Positions 15,933-23,511 of a stretch of DNA of 30,538 bases are shown here, in pieces. Position 1 is the stretch's first letter. The number at the start of each line of letters is the position of its first letter. The notes beneath the pieces were generated by a model. It saw nothing but the letters and a program-made list of their open reading frames with translations. It had not been told where the DNA came from and did no database searches. The stretch comes from QHXQ01 sp036389375 (lineage in GTDB: Bacteria > Acidobacteriota > Blastocatellia > Pyrinomonadales > Pyrinomonadaceae), in the NCBI GenBank assembly GCA_036389375.1, contig DASVQA010000119.1, forward strand, positions 1 to 30,538, written 5' to 3'. The position numbers were made by a program, and so were the translations under genes.

Positions 15933-15989
15933 CAGAGAGGGCACAGAGAGTGAGAGAGTCGCTCTACTCTGTGTCCTCTCTGCCCTCTG
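15933..15989. repeat. Heptad-phased inverted repeat, word CAGAGAG/CTCTCTG
   Basis: Left words CAGAGAG, GGCACAG, AGAGTGA, GAGAGTC (15933-15960). Right words CTCTACT, CTGTGTC, CTCTCTG, CCCTCTG (15962-15989), which are reverse complements of the left with a one-word slip. It ends about 30 bp before the start of the polytopic membrane gene. Confidence 0.75.
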
Positions 15990-16020
15990 TATCAGACTGT
16001 GTTAGATTTCGTGCGCTTTG

Positions 16021-17868
16021 ATGCAGAGCTTGCAGTTCTTCACCACGCGGCGCAGTTTGCAAGTCTTAACGGCCGCGGCGGTCGCGTTCGTCGCGCTCAT
16101 GCCGGTCGTCGTGCTGCCGCTTGCGCGCGGCGCGGCGTGGCAAGGCGCTCTCCCCTACACAGAGTCGGACGAACTGGCTTACGCCGCTTACGTCTGCGCG
16201 CTCGCCGATGGTCGCCCGCGCCTGAGTGACCCTTACACGGGCGCGGACGAACGCGCCGACGCGCCGCAGCCCGAATCGCTTTTCTCCATCCAGTTCGTGC
16301 CCGCTTACGCGCTCGCCTTCGTCGTGCGCGCGACGCACCTTTCGGTCTCTGCGCTGTTCGCGCTCCTCGGCGGCGCGGCGGCTGTCGCCTCGGCGCTCAT
16401 ACTCTTCTGGCTCATCGCCGCCATCACGGGCGACGCGCGCGTGGCCACGCTGGGCACGCTCGTCGTGCTCTGCCTCGGGGCCGTCCCGACGCGCTACGGC
16501 CCCTTTCATTACCTGTGGCACTACCTGAGCGGCGGCGGGCGCTACCTGTTTCTCTACCTGCCTTTCCTGCGGCGCTACGTGCCGGCGGCCGCGTTCCCGC
16601 TCTACCTCGCTTTCGGTGCGCTCGTCTGGCGCGCACTCGGCGGCACGGAGCGATCCCGCGCGGCGCTGCTCGCAGCCGCGTGCGCCGGATTCACGTTCGC
16701 CGTACTCGTCTTCACTTACTTCTTTCTGTGGACGGCCGCGGCGGCTTGGAGCGCAAGCGTCTTTGTCGTGTGGCTCGGCGCGCGCCCCGCAGGTTGGCGT
16801 GCTGACCTCAAGGCGTTCGGGCTGATGCTTGCGCCAGCCGCGCTGAGCCTCGTGCCTTACTCGCTGCTGGTCGCGCGCCGTGCGGCGAGTCTCGACGCGA
16901 CACAGTATCTAAGACACACGCACGCGCCCGATCTTTTGCGCGCGCCGGAACTGCTGGCGCTCGCCGTCCTCCTGCTGCTCGCGTGGGCCGTGCGGCGCAA
17001 CCTGCTCAGTTTGCGCGACCGCGCCGTCCTCTTCACGCTCGCCTGCGCGCTCATGCCCTTCTTCGTCTTCAATCAGCAAGTGCTGACGGGGCGGACGCTC
17101 CAACCCGTGCATTACGAGATGTACGCCGCAAATTTCACGGCGCTCGTCGCTTTCGTGCTCGCCTGCGGACAGCTTCGCCACGCGCTGCCCGCGCGCCTTG
17201 CGCCCCGCACTTACGCGCGCGCGTTCGTCGTCTGCGCGCTCCTCGTCTTCACTTATGCCGCGCTCGGTGCGGCGCGCACCGCCACGCGCCTCTCTGGCTT
17301 CTTCGCGGCGCAGGACGAGATGAACCCGGTCGCACGCCGCCTCGCCGCGCTCGGCCGCGCGCACGACGGCGTGCCGCTTGAGACGCAAGCGACCATCTTT
17401 GCGCCCAACATGACGGTCGCGGACACGTTGCCAAGCGTCGCGCCGCAATCCGTCCTCTGGGCGCTGCACATGTTCGCCTTCCCGGCCGCCGGGGAGCGTG
17501 AACGCTTCATGCAGTTTTTGTACTACTCAGGCGTGAGCTACGAAGGCGTAAGCGAACGCGACGTGAACACGCTCGACCCTGCGCGGCGGCTCTATCTCGT
17601 CATGCTGCTCGGGCATACGCGCACGAACCTCGACCTCGACCCCAATTGGCAACCGATCCAACCCGCCGAGTACGGCGCGGCGCTGCGCGCTTACAACGAA
17701 TACGCCGCGACCTTCTCGCGCGACCGCGCCGCTCATCCCTTGCTCTCTTATCTCGTCGTCGCGGCCGACGATCCGATCAACCTCGCCAACTTCGACCGCT
17801 GGTACACGCGCGACGCAGGCGAGCGCATCGGTGCGTTCACGCTCTACCGCGTGCGCCTGCGCCCATGA
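16021..17868 (+). CDS. Polytopic membrane protein, possible GT-C type glycosyltransferase
   Basis: A 615-aa protein with about ten or more hydrophobic segments and a soluble C-terminal part of about 170 residues. After the first TM helix (about 14-36) the first external loop holds acidic residues in TESDELAYAAY (Glu49, Asp51-type cluster) and a Pro-rich stretch. This is the layout of GT-C glycosyltransferases, whose catalytic acids sit in that loop and which use polyprenyl-phosphate sugars. I see no family-specific motif, so the call stays general. The C-terminal part contains ALHMFAFPAAGERERFMQFLYY and AEYGAALRAYNEYAATF. The first ATG (16021) is preferred over a TTG one codon earlier; no Shine-Dalgarno is visible. 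The APC permease begins about 70 bp downstream but may have its own promoter. Confidence 0.7.
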   Translation: MQSLQFFTTRRSLQVLTAAAVAFVALMPVVVLPLARGAAWQGALPYTESDELAYAAYVCALADGRPRLSDPYTGADERADAPQPESLFSIQFVPAYALAFVVRATHLSVSALFALLGGAAAVASALILFWLIAAITGDARVATLGTLVVLCLGAVPTRYGPFHYLWHYLSGGGRYLFLYLPFLRRYVPAAAFPLYLAFGALVWRALGGTERSRAALLAAACAGFTFAVLVFTYFFLWTAAAAWSASVFVVWLGARPAGWRADLKAFGLMLAPAALSLVPYSLLVARRAASLDATQYLRHTHAPDLLRAPELLALAVLLLLAWAVRRNLLSLRDRAVLFTLACALMPFFVFNQQVLTGRTLQPVHYEMYAANFTALVAFVLACGQLRHALPARLAPRTYARAFVVCALLVFTYAALGAARTATRLSGFFAAQDEMNPVARRLAALGRAHDGVPLETQATIFAPNMTVADTLPSVAPQSVLWALHMFAFPAAGERERFMQFLYYSGVSYEGVSERDVNTLDPARRLYLVMLLGHTRTNLDLDPNWQPIQPAEYGAALRAYNEYAATFSRDRAAHPLLSYLVVAADDPINLANFDRWYTRDAGERIGAFTLYRVRLRP

Positions 17869-17882
17869 CGACGGAAAAAGTT

Positions 17883-17911
17883 TTGAGTCAGCGCGCGCCG
17901 CGCGTTAACAT
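17883..17911 (+). promoter_or_regulatory. Candidate sigma70-like promoter of the APC permease
   Basis: TTGAGT (17883-17888), a 17-bp GC-rich spacer, then TAACAT (17906-17911). The predicted leader is about 20 nt and no Shine-Dalgarno is seen. Confidence 0.4.
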
Positions 17912-17937
17912 CTCGCGCCCTTCGCCTCCGACTGACC

Positions 17938-19440
17938 ATGAGCACCGAGCCACAAACAACTGCCAAGCTTGAGCGCGGGCTGGGCCTACTCGACGCGACG
18001 ATGATCGTGGTCGGCTCAATGATCGGGTCGGGCATTTTCATCACGTCGGCGGAGTCTGCGCGGCTCGTCGGCTCGCCCGGCTGGTTGCTCGCGGCTTGGG
18101 CGCTTGCAGGGCTGCTCACCATCACGGGCGCGCTCTGCTGCGCGGAACTGGCGGCGATGCTGCCGCGCGCGGGCGGGCAGTACGTTTTTTTGCGTGAGGC
18201 TTACGGGCCGCTATGGGGTTTTCTCTTCGGTTGGGCGCTTTTGACGGTCGTGCAGACGGGCACGATTGCGGCGGTCGCGGTCGCCTTCGCCAACTTTCTC
18301 GGCGTGCTTGCGCCGCAGATTTCCGGCAACAATTATCTAATTGCGCCGCGCATACTCGGCCGCTACGCCATTAGTCTCTCCACGCAGCAACTCGTCGCCG
18401 TCCTGATGATCCTGCTGCTCACCTACACGAACACGCGCGGGCTGCAACTCGGCAAGCTGATCCAGAACACTTTCACGTTCACTAAGACGGCGGCGCTCGC
18501 CGCGCTCGTCCTGCTCGGCCTCGTCTTCGGTTTCAACCACGCGAGCGCCGCCTTCACCTCTGATTGGTGGCAGCCGTGGGCGAACGGTTGGCAACCGCAA
18601 GCGGCGCAGGCCGGACTTCAGGCGACGGGTTGGCTCGCGCTCGTCCTACTCTTGGGCCGCGCGATGACGGGGCCGCTCTTTGCGCAGTCGGCGTGGAACA
18701 ACGTGACGTTCACGGCCGGCGAGGTGCGCGCGCCGGGGCGCAACCTGCCGCGTGCGCTCTTGGCCGGCTGCCTCGTGGTCGTCGCGCTCTACCTGCTGGC
18801 GAACCTCGCTTACGTCGTCACGCTCCCGCTCGCCGGCATCCAGAATGCACCGCAGAACCGCGTCGCCACCGCGACCATGCAAGCCATCTTCGGTGCGCCG
18901 GGCGCGACGCTGATGGCCGTTGCGATCATCATCTCGACCTTCGGCTGCAACAACGGCCTCGTCCTCGCCGGGGCGCGCGTCTATTACGCGATGGCGCGCG
19001 ACCGACTCTTCTTCGCGCGCGTCGGCACGCTCAACGCGCAGCGCGTGCCCGCCGTCGCGCTCGTCATTCAAGGTCTCTGGGCGGCCCTTTTGACGCTGCC
19101 GCGCACGGTCGCAAACGATCCACGCACGGGCGCGCAGACGTTCGGCAACGTCTATACGCAACTGCTCGAATACATCGTCTCGGCCGATCTTATCTTCTAT
19201 GCGCTGATGGTCGGCGCAGTTATCGTCCTGCGCCGCAAACAACCTAACGCCCCACGCCCCTACCGCACCTTCGGCTACCCGTTCGTGCCGCTCATCTACA
19301 TCGCGCTGGCCGTCCTCTTCGTCGCTGACCTCGCCTATCTCACGCCCGCCACCTCAGGCATCGGCTACCTGCTCGTCCTAACCGGCATCCCCGTCTATTT
19401 CATCTGGCGCAAAAAAGAAGGGAGGCAGGATGAAGGATGA
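17938..19440 (+). CDS. APC family amino acid permease
   Basis: A 500-aa inner-membrane transporter with about 12 TM segments. TM1 carries the APC signature GSMIGSGIFITSAESARL (about 26-43), where the broken helix binds the substrate amino group. ELAAMLPRAGGQYVFLREAYGP is the conserved TM2-TM3 region, and NNVTFTAGEVRAPGRNLPRAL the TM6-TM7 region. The end RPYRTFGYPFVPLIYI is typical of the LAT/basic-amino-acid-type subgroup. Substrate specificity is not readable. The last codons and the TGA lie inside the heptad inverted repeat shared with the convergent polymerase gene, so the repeat specifies the C-terminal residues. Confidence 0.9.
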   Translation: MSTEPQTTAKLERGLGLLDATMIVVGSMIGSGIFITSAESARLVGSPGWLLAAWALAGLLTITGALCCAELAAMLPRAGGQYVFLREAYGPLWGFLFGWALLTVVQTGTIAAVAVAFANFLGVLAPQISGNNYLIAPRILGRYAISLSTQQLVAVLMILLLTYTNTRGLQLGKLIQNTFTFTKTAALAALVLLGLVFGFNHASAAFTSDWWQPWANGWQPQAAQAGLQATGWLALVLLLGRAMTGPLFAQSAWNNVTFTAGEVRAPGRNLPRALLAGCLVVVALYLLANLAYVVTLPLAGIQNAPQNRVATATMQAIFGAPGATLMAVAIIISTFGCNNGLVLAGARVYYAMARDRLFFARVGTLNAQRVPAVALVIQGLWAALLTLPRTVANDPRTGAQTFGNVYTQLLEYIVSADLIFYALMVGAVIVLRRKQPNAPRPYRTFGYPFVPLIYIALAVLFVADLAYLTPATSGIGYLLVLTGIPVYFIWRKKEGRQDEG

Positions 19441-19487
19441 ATGAAACGCTGTTTCTTCTTCAGCCCTCAGCCCACAGCCCTTCTACT
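19416..19487. repeat. Heptad-phased inverted repeat between convergent genes, word TCAGCCC
   Basis: Left words AGAAGGG, AGGCAGG, ATGAAGG, ATGAATG (19416-19443). Right words TCAGCCC, TCAGCCC, ACAGCCC, TTCTACT (19460-19487). The left reverse complement matches the right at 19 of 26 aligned bases. The stop codons of both convergent genes (19438-19440 and 19483-19485) lie in the repeat. A bidirectional terminator role is possible. Confidence 0.7.
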
Positions 19488-21264
19488 TGACCCACTCGTC
19501 CGCGACCTGCGTCTCGACCTTGACGGGTACTTTCTTGACGAACTCCTCGCCCGCCTTGCACATCGCATCTTCAACGACCTTGGCCGTCTCTTCGGCCTGA
19601 TCCACATCTGTCTCAACTACAATTTCATCGTGCACGATGTTGACGATGCGCGCCGAAGTGTCACGCAGTTGGTCGTGGAGCAGCCGCAAGGCGCGTTTGA
19701 GTATGTCGGCGCTTGCGCCCTGAATCGGCATGTTCTTGCCGTTGCGTTGGGCGAGCGACGCGGCTTGCCGGTCTTCGGGGTCGAAGCTGAAGCGGGCGAG
19801 CCGCCCAGACAACGTGCGTGCGCTACGCTCGCGCAAGGCCCTCTGCGCGGCGGCGCGCAACCACGCGTCCAGCCCGCGATAGGTCTTGAAGTAGCGCCCC
19901 ATGATTGCTTCGGCGTCGGCGAGCGACAGCCCCGTCATCATCGAGAAGCGTTGCGCGCCGATGCCATAGACCACACCGAAGTTCAGACGCTTGGCGAAAT
20001 CGCGCTGCTCCTTCGTCACGTCGGCGAGCGGCGCGTTGAAGATTTGCGCGGCGGTGACGCGGTGCAAATCCGCGCCCGAATTGAACGCCTCGATAAAGCC
20101 CTGATCCTCTGTCACGTGCGCGAGGATACGCAACTCGATCTGCGAATAGTCCGCGATCACGAGTTTGCGCCCCTCAGGTGCGCGAAAGGCCCGCCGATAT
20201 TCGACCGCGTGCGGCACCTGTTGCACGTTTGGATTGGTGCAGGCGAACCGGCCCGTCGGTGCGCCGATCTGGTGGAAGTTAGCGTGGATGCGCCCGGTCT
20301 TCGGGTTGATCTCGTCAAGGATGTTTTCGCCGTAACTGGTGAGGGACTTTTGCACCGTGCGGTAGTCGAGTAGCACTTCGATGACTTTGTAATCTTTGGC
20401 GAGCGGTTGCAGTTTCCAGTTGCGGGTGGAGTCGGGCAGCGGCACGCCGAGCCGTTTGAGCGCGGCGGTCAATTGCGTGTGCGAGTCGAGGTTGATGTCG
20501 GCGCGGGCATTCGCAAAGAGCGAGCCTTGCATCGTGCCTTCGGCGAGCATGGCTTGCAGTTCTTCGGCCAGCACGGCGCGCTTCTGTTTGACGATGGCGA
20601 TCTGTTCGCGCCAACGTTCCTTGTCCAAAAAGATGCCGGCCAGTTCCAGACACGCGACCGACACGACGCACTCGAACTCAAGCTGCGCGACCTGCACCAA
20701 CCCATCCGCCTTGAGCCGCGTAATCAGCGCATCGCGCAAGGGCAGCATCACAGCGGCGTCGCGCGCGGCATAGTCGAGTTGCGCTTCGGACAACGCGCCG
20801 CTCCAATCGCTCAACTGTTCGGCCTTGTCAACCGTCTCGTTGAGATAACGCTCGACGACGACTTGCAGACCATGCCTGTCTTCCGTCTCGCCGGCCGAGA
20901 TAAGCTGGCTCGCCAGCAGCGTGTCGAACAGGCCGCCGAGTTCGACGCCGAGTTGATGCTTGACCCACTTCGCATCGAACTTCGCGTTGTGCGCGACCTT
21001 GACGGGGCGCGGCGCGGCGAGCAACTGCCGAAGCAGTGCAAGCGCGTCGCTCCCGTGCGCGTCGCCGTCCGTGAAGCGATCAAGATCGATGATGAAGACT
21101 TGACCGCCGGGCGCGGCGAACTGCACGAGCCGTATGCGCCCGCTGTAAGGATCAAGCGAAGTGGTCTCCGTGTCGAAGCCGACGGCGGGTTGCTGGCTCA
21201 GGCTTTCGACGGCGGTGCGGAGCGCGTCGGGCGTGGTAATTAGTTGATAAGTTGATGCGATCAT
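19483..21264 (-). CDS. Family A DNA polymerase with 3'-5' exonuclease, no 5' nuclease domain
   Basis: A Klenow-like DNA polymerase of 593 aa. An intact DEDDy proofreading domain is visible: DTET (Asp31, Glu33), NAKFD (Asp97) and YAARD (Tyr165, Asp169). The polymerase domain has motif A ADYSQIELRILAH (Asp372, steric-gate Glu377), motif B RDFAKRLNFGVVYG (Arg421, Lys425, Phe429, Tyr433) and motif C IVHDEIVVE (His545, Asp546). A full PolA is about 900 aa with an N-terminal 5' nuclease; here none is present. The frame extends 49 codons upstream, but that part is Arg/Ala-rich with no motif and overlaps the MFS gene, so the ATG at 21264 is chosen. It lies 20 bp after the MFS stop, suggesting co-transcription. 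A housekeeping polA elsewhere in the genome is likely. Confidence 0.93.
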   Translation of the reverse strand: MIASTYQLITTPDALRTAVESLSQQPAVGFDTETTSLDPYSGRIRLVQFAAPGGQVFIIDLDRFTDGDAHGSDALALLRQLLAAPRPVKVAHNAKFDAKWVKHQLGVELGGLFDTLLASQLISAGETEDRHGLQVVVERYLNETVDKAEQLSDWSGALSEAQLDYAARDAAVMLPLRDALITRLKADGLVQVAQLEFECVVSVACLELAGIFLDKERWREQIAIVKQKRAVLAEELQAMLAEGTMQGSLFANARADINLDSHTQLTAALKRLGVPLPDSTRNWKLQPLAKDYKVIEVLLDYRTVQKSLTSYGENILDEINPKTGRIHANFHQIGAPTGRFACTNPNVQQVPHAVEYRRAFRAPEGRKLVIADYSQIELRILAHVTEDQGFIEAFNSGADLHRVTAAQIFNAPLADVTKEQRDFAKRLNFGVVYGIGAQRFSMMTGLSLADAEAIMGRYFKTYRGLDAWLRAAAQRALRERSARTLSGRLARFSFDPEDRQAASLAQRNGKNMPIQGASADILKRALRLLHDQLRDTSARIVNIVHDEIVVETDVDQAEETAKVVEDAMCKAGEEFVKKVPVKVETQVADEWVK

Positions 21265-21284
21265 GGCTGCCGGTGGCCGAACTT

Positions 21285-22595
21285 TTAAGCGGTGGCGGGC
21301 GCGTGCGCCCCGCCGCGTCCTGCGCGCACGGTGAAGCCGAGGAGCAGCGCCGCGAGCGTGCCGAGTACGGTGCACATGAGAAAGGCCACGCGCGGCCCCT
21401 GCCAGTCCCAAACCTCGCCCATCAGCAGCGACGCCGGCCAGACCGTGATGCTGAAGGCGAGATTATACAACCCGAAGGCCGTCCCGCGTTGTTCGGGGCG
21501 GACGAGGTCGGCGACGAGCGCCTTTTCCGTGCCCTCGCACAGTCCGAAGTAGATGCCGTAGATCAGAAAGAGTGCCCAGGCGGCCGCCGCCGACGTAACG
21601 AAGGCGAAGCCCGCGTAGACGGCCGCGTACAAGAGCCAGCCCGCGATGATCAGTTTCTTGCGCCCCATGCGATCCGAGAGGTCGCCGCCGACCAGCGAGC
21701 TAATAACTTTGCTCACGTGCAGCGCCGCCCACAAGAGCGGGATCGTGGCGACGGCGATGCCTGCGTCGCGTGCGCGCAGCAGCAGGAACGCATCCGACGA
21801 GTTGGATAAAGTAAAGAGCGCGACGAGCACGAGGAAACGTTTGAAGTTGCTGTCGAAGCCGCTCAGCGAGAAGCGCACGGGCGTCTTCGTCGGGTGCGGT
21901 GCGCCGGTCGCGCGTTTCTCACGCACAAAGAAGATAGCGACGAGCACGGCGGCGAGCGCAGGCACAGAGGCGCACAGGAAGATGATCTTGAAATCGTGCG
22001 CGGTCGGCGCGTTCCTGTCCGCGACGAGCCACCAGATGAGGCCGAAGCTAATGAGCGGGCCGACAATCGCGCCCGCGTGATCCATCGCGCGATGAAAGCC
22101 GAAGGCCAGCCCGCGCTGCGCGGGCGGCGTTGCGTCGGCGATCATGGCGTCGCGCGGCGCGCTGCGTATGCCTTTGCCGATGCGATCCGAGAGCCGGACG
22201 GCGAAGGCGGCGGGCCAGTTGCGCGCAAAGGCCAGCAAGGGGCGCGCAAAACTCGCCAGCCCGTAGCCGACCACGACCAACTGCTTGCGCCGCCCCGCCT
22301 TGTCGCTCCAATAACCGGCGAAGAGTTTCAGCAGACTTGAGACCGACTCCGCGCCACCCTCGATCAATCCGATCACGCGCGGACTTGCGCCGAGCGCGCC
22401 GGCCAGAAACAGCGGCAGGAGCGGATAGATGATCTCGCTCGACGCGTCGTTGAGCAGGCTGACCACACTGATGGCGAAGACGTTGCGCGGCAACCGGCGA
22501 TAACGCTGCCACAGCGTCGGCATGCGTTCGTCGAGCGGTGCGGCGGCAACGCGTGCGTCGAACTGGTCGGCGGCGTCGGTGTCTGTCTCCCCCAT
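21285..22595 (-). CDS. MFS transporter
   Basis: A 436-aa major facilitator with about 12 TM segments. TM1 region: SLLNDASSEIIYPLLPLFLAG (about 46-66). The TM2-TM3 loop motif A is SDKAGRRK (97-104), repeated in the second half as GGDLSDRMGRKK. RLSDRIGKGIRSAPRDAMIAD is the TM4-TM5 region typical of a large uncharacterised bacterial MFS group; drug or metabolite efflux is the usual automatic guess and is not proven. The soluble N-terminal 30 residues are acidic and could be shorter if Met25 is the start; the Shine-Dalgarno is weak. A small membrane-protein gene lies 42 bp upstream and the polymerase gene 20 bp downstream. Confidence 0.88.
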   Translation of the reverse strand: MGETDTDAADQFDARVAAAPLDERMPTLWQRYRRLPRNVFAISVVSLLNDASSEIIYPLLPLFLAGALGASPRVIGLIEGGAESVSSLLKLFAGYWSDKAGRRKQLVVVGYGLASFARPLLAFARNWPAAFAVRLSDRIGKGIRSAPRDAMIADATPPAQRGLAFGFHRAMDHAGAIVGPLISFGLIWWLVADRNAPTAHDFKIIFLCASVPALAAVLVAIFFVREKRATGAPHPTKTPVRFSLSGFDSNFKRFLVLVALFTLSNSSDAFLLLRARDAGIAVATIPLLWAALHVSKVISSLVGGDLSDRMGRKKLIIAGWLLYAAVYAGFAFVTSAAAAWALFLIYGIYFGLCEGTEKALVADLVRPEQRGTAFGLYNLAFSITVWPASLLMGEVWDWQGPRVAFLMCTVLGTLAALLLGFTVRAGRGGAHAPATA

Positions 22596-22637
22596 CTTTT
22601 CGTGTCGCGGCGAACTGAAACGAATGCGCCTTGGAAT

Positions 22638-22850
22638 TTAACGCGTGCGCCGCGCGGGCGCGCTCGCGGGTCGCTCGTTGCGCGGCGCAGGGGCGCGCGC
22701 CTGCCACCGCCATAAAGCCACACCCAGCAACACTGCCAATAACAGCGCGCTCACCAGCACTAACTTGAGAAAGAGACGGATCGTGCGCCACGCCAACAAC
22801 AAGCCAACGGCTAACACGACCAGAACAATGGCGATGACAGCAAAACTCAT
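22638..22850 (-). CDS. Small membrane protein, two TM segments
   Basis: A 70-aa hydrophobic protein. Two TM helices (about 3-22 and 26-48) are joined by a short basic turn (WRTIRLFLK). The C-terminal tail is rich in Arg, Pro and Ala. I do not recognise a family. The composition (clean helices, basic turn, basic tail) looks like a real protein rather than a chance frame. No Shine-Dalgarno is visible, and the ATG abuts the left arm of a heptad repeat. The MFS gene follows 42 bp downstream on the same strand. Outside this gene the 22596-22920 gap contains only the heptad repeat. Confidence 0.5.
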   Translation of the reverse strand: MSFAVIAIVLVVLAVGLLLAWRTIRLFLKLVLVSALLLAVLLGVALWRWQARAPAPRNERPASAPARRTR

Positions 22851-22925
22851 AAGCAGGAGTAGTCAGGAGCCAATAGCAAAGCATCTGTGCTGCTACTGGC
22901 CACTGACTACTGGCGACTGGCTACT
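22851..22925. repeat. Heptad-phased inverted repeat, word GGCTACT/AGTAGTC
   Basis: Left words AAGCAGG, AGTAGTC, AGGAGCC, AATAGCA (22851-22878). Right words TGCTACT, GGCCACT, GACTACT, GGCGACT, GGCTACT (22891-22925). Left GACTACT, TGCTATT and GGCTCCT (read on the other strand) pair with the right arm. The queF stop codon lies in the last right-hand word, and the left arm touches the start of the small membrane gene. Confidence 0.85.
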
Positions 22926-23343
22926 CTTTCTTGTAACTCGCGCGCACCACCGTCTTGATGTTGCCGCGCACGTGGAAGTCGCCTTCGAGTTCGACGCTCA
23001 AGGGATCGCACGCCTGCACGAAATCTTCGAGGATGACGTTGATGACGTGCTCGTGGAAGATTTTCACGTCGCGGAACGAGTTGATGTAAAGCTTCAGACT
23101 CTTTAGTTCAACGCAGCGTTCGTTGGGCACGTAGGCGAGTTTGAGCACGGCGAAGTCGGGGAAATCGGAGAACGGGCAGATGGCGGTGAACTCCGGCATC
23201 TCGAAGCTGATGGTGATGGCGCGGCCCACGTACTCGTAAGGGAACGTGTCGAGCGGGTAGAGTTGCATCTGCGCGCGCGGCGTCGGGCGTATGTCTAAGC
23301 CTTGCTGGTTGACCGGCGCGCGCGGCGCTTCCATGACAGACAT
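22921..23343 (-). CDS. queF: NADPH-dependent 7-cyano-7-deazaguanine reductase (preQ0 reductase)
   Basis: Reduces the nitrile of preQ0 to preQ1 with NADPH, a cytoplasmic step in queuosine biosynthesis for tRNA. The 140-aa length fits the short, unimodular QueF type. Catalytic residues are in place: Cys56 in AICPFSDFPDFA forms the thioimide, with Asp63 beside it. The substrate-binding region ELKSLKLYINSFRD includes Glu79, and FHEHV holds His97. AAGGAG lies 7 nt before the ATG. No other queuosine gene is in the window. The stop codon lies inside the heptad repeat downstream. Confidence 0.95.
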   Translation of the reverse strand: MSVMEAPRAPVNQQGLDIRPTPRAQMQLYPLDTFPYEYVGRAITISFEMPEFTAICPFSDFPDFAVLKLAYVPNERCVELKSLKLYINSFRDVKIFHEHVINVILEDFVQACDPLSVELEGDFHVRGNIKTVVRASYKKE

Positions 23344-23414
23344 GAGCTTGCTCCTTAGCTTTAACCGCCCGATGTTAACCGAGCCGCGCGCGGGCGGGCA
23401 ACCGGCGCGGGCGC

Positions 23415-23454
23415 AAAGAAAAAAGGGAGGCGACCGCTTTGGCCGTCGCCTCCC
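23415..23454 (-). terminator. Rho-independent terminator after the DUF4142 gene
   Basis: A 10-bp stem, GGGAGGCGAC (23425-23434) with GTCGCCTCCC (23445-23454), is followed on the minus strand by TTTTTTCTTTG. It separates the DUF4142 gene from queF. Confidence 0.9.
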
Positions 23455-23511
23455 CGAACGCTGATGCAGCGCACAAAATAAGCACGCGCCCCGACCGAGC
23501 AGCGCGCGCGT

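Noticed and set aside
21265..21411. 49-residue N-terminal extension of the DNA polymerase
   Set aside because: Arg/Ala/His-rich with no motif and it overlaps the end of the MFS gene; the exonuclease domain starts just after the ATG at 21264.
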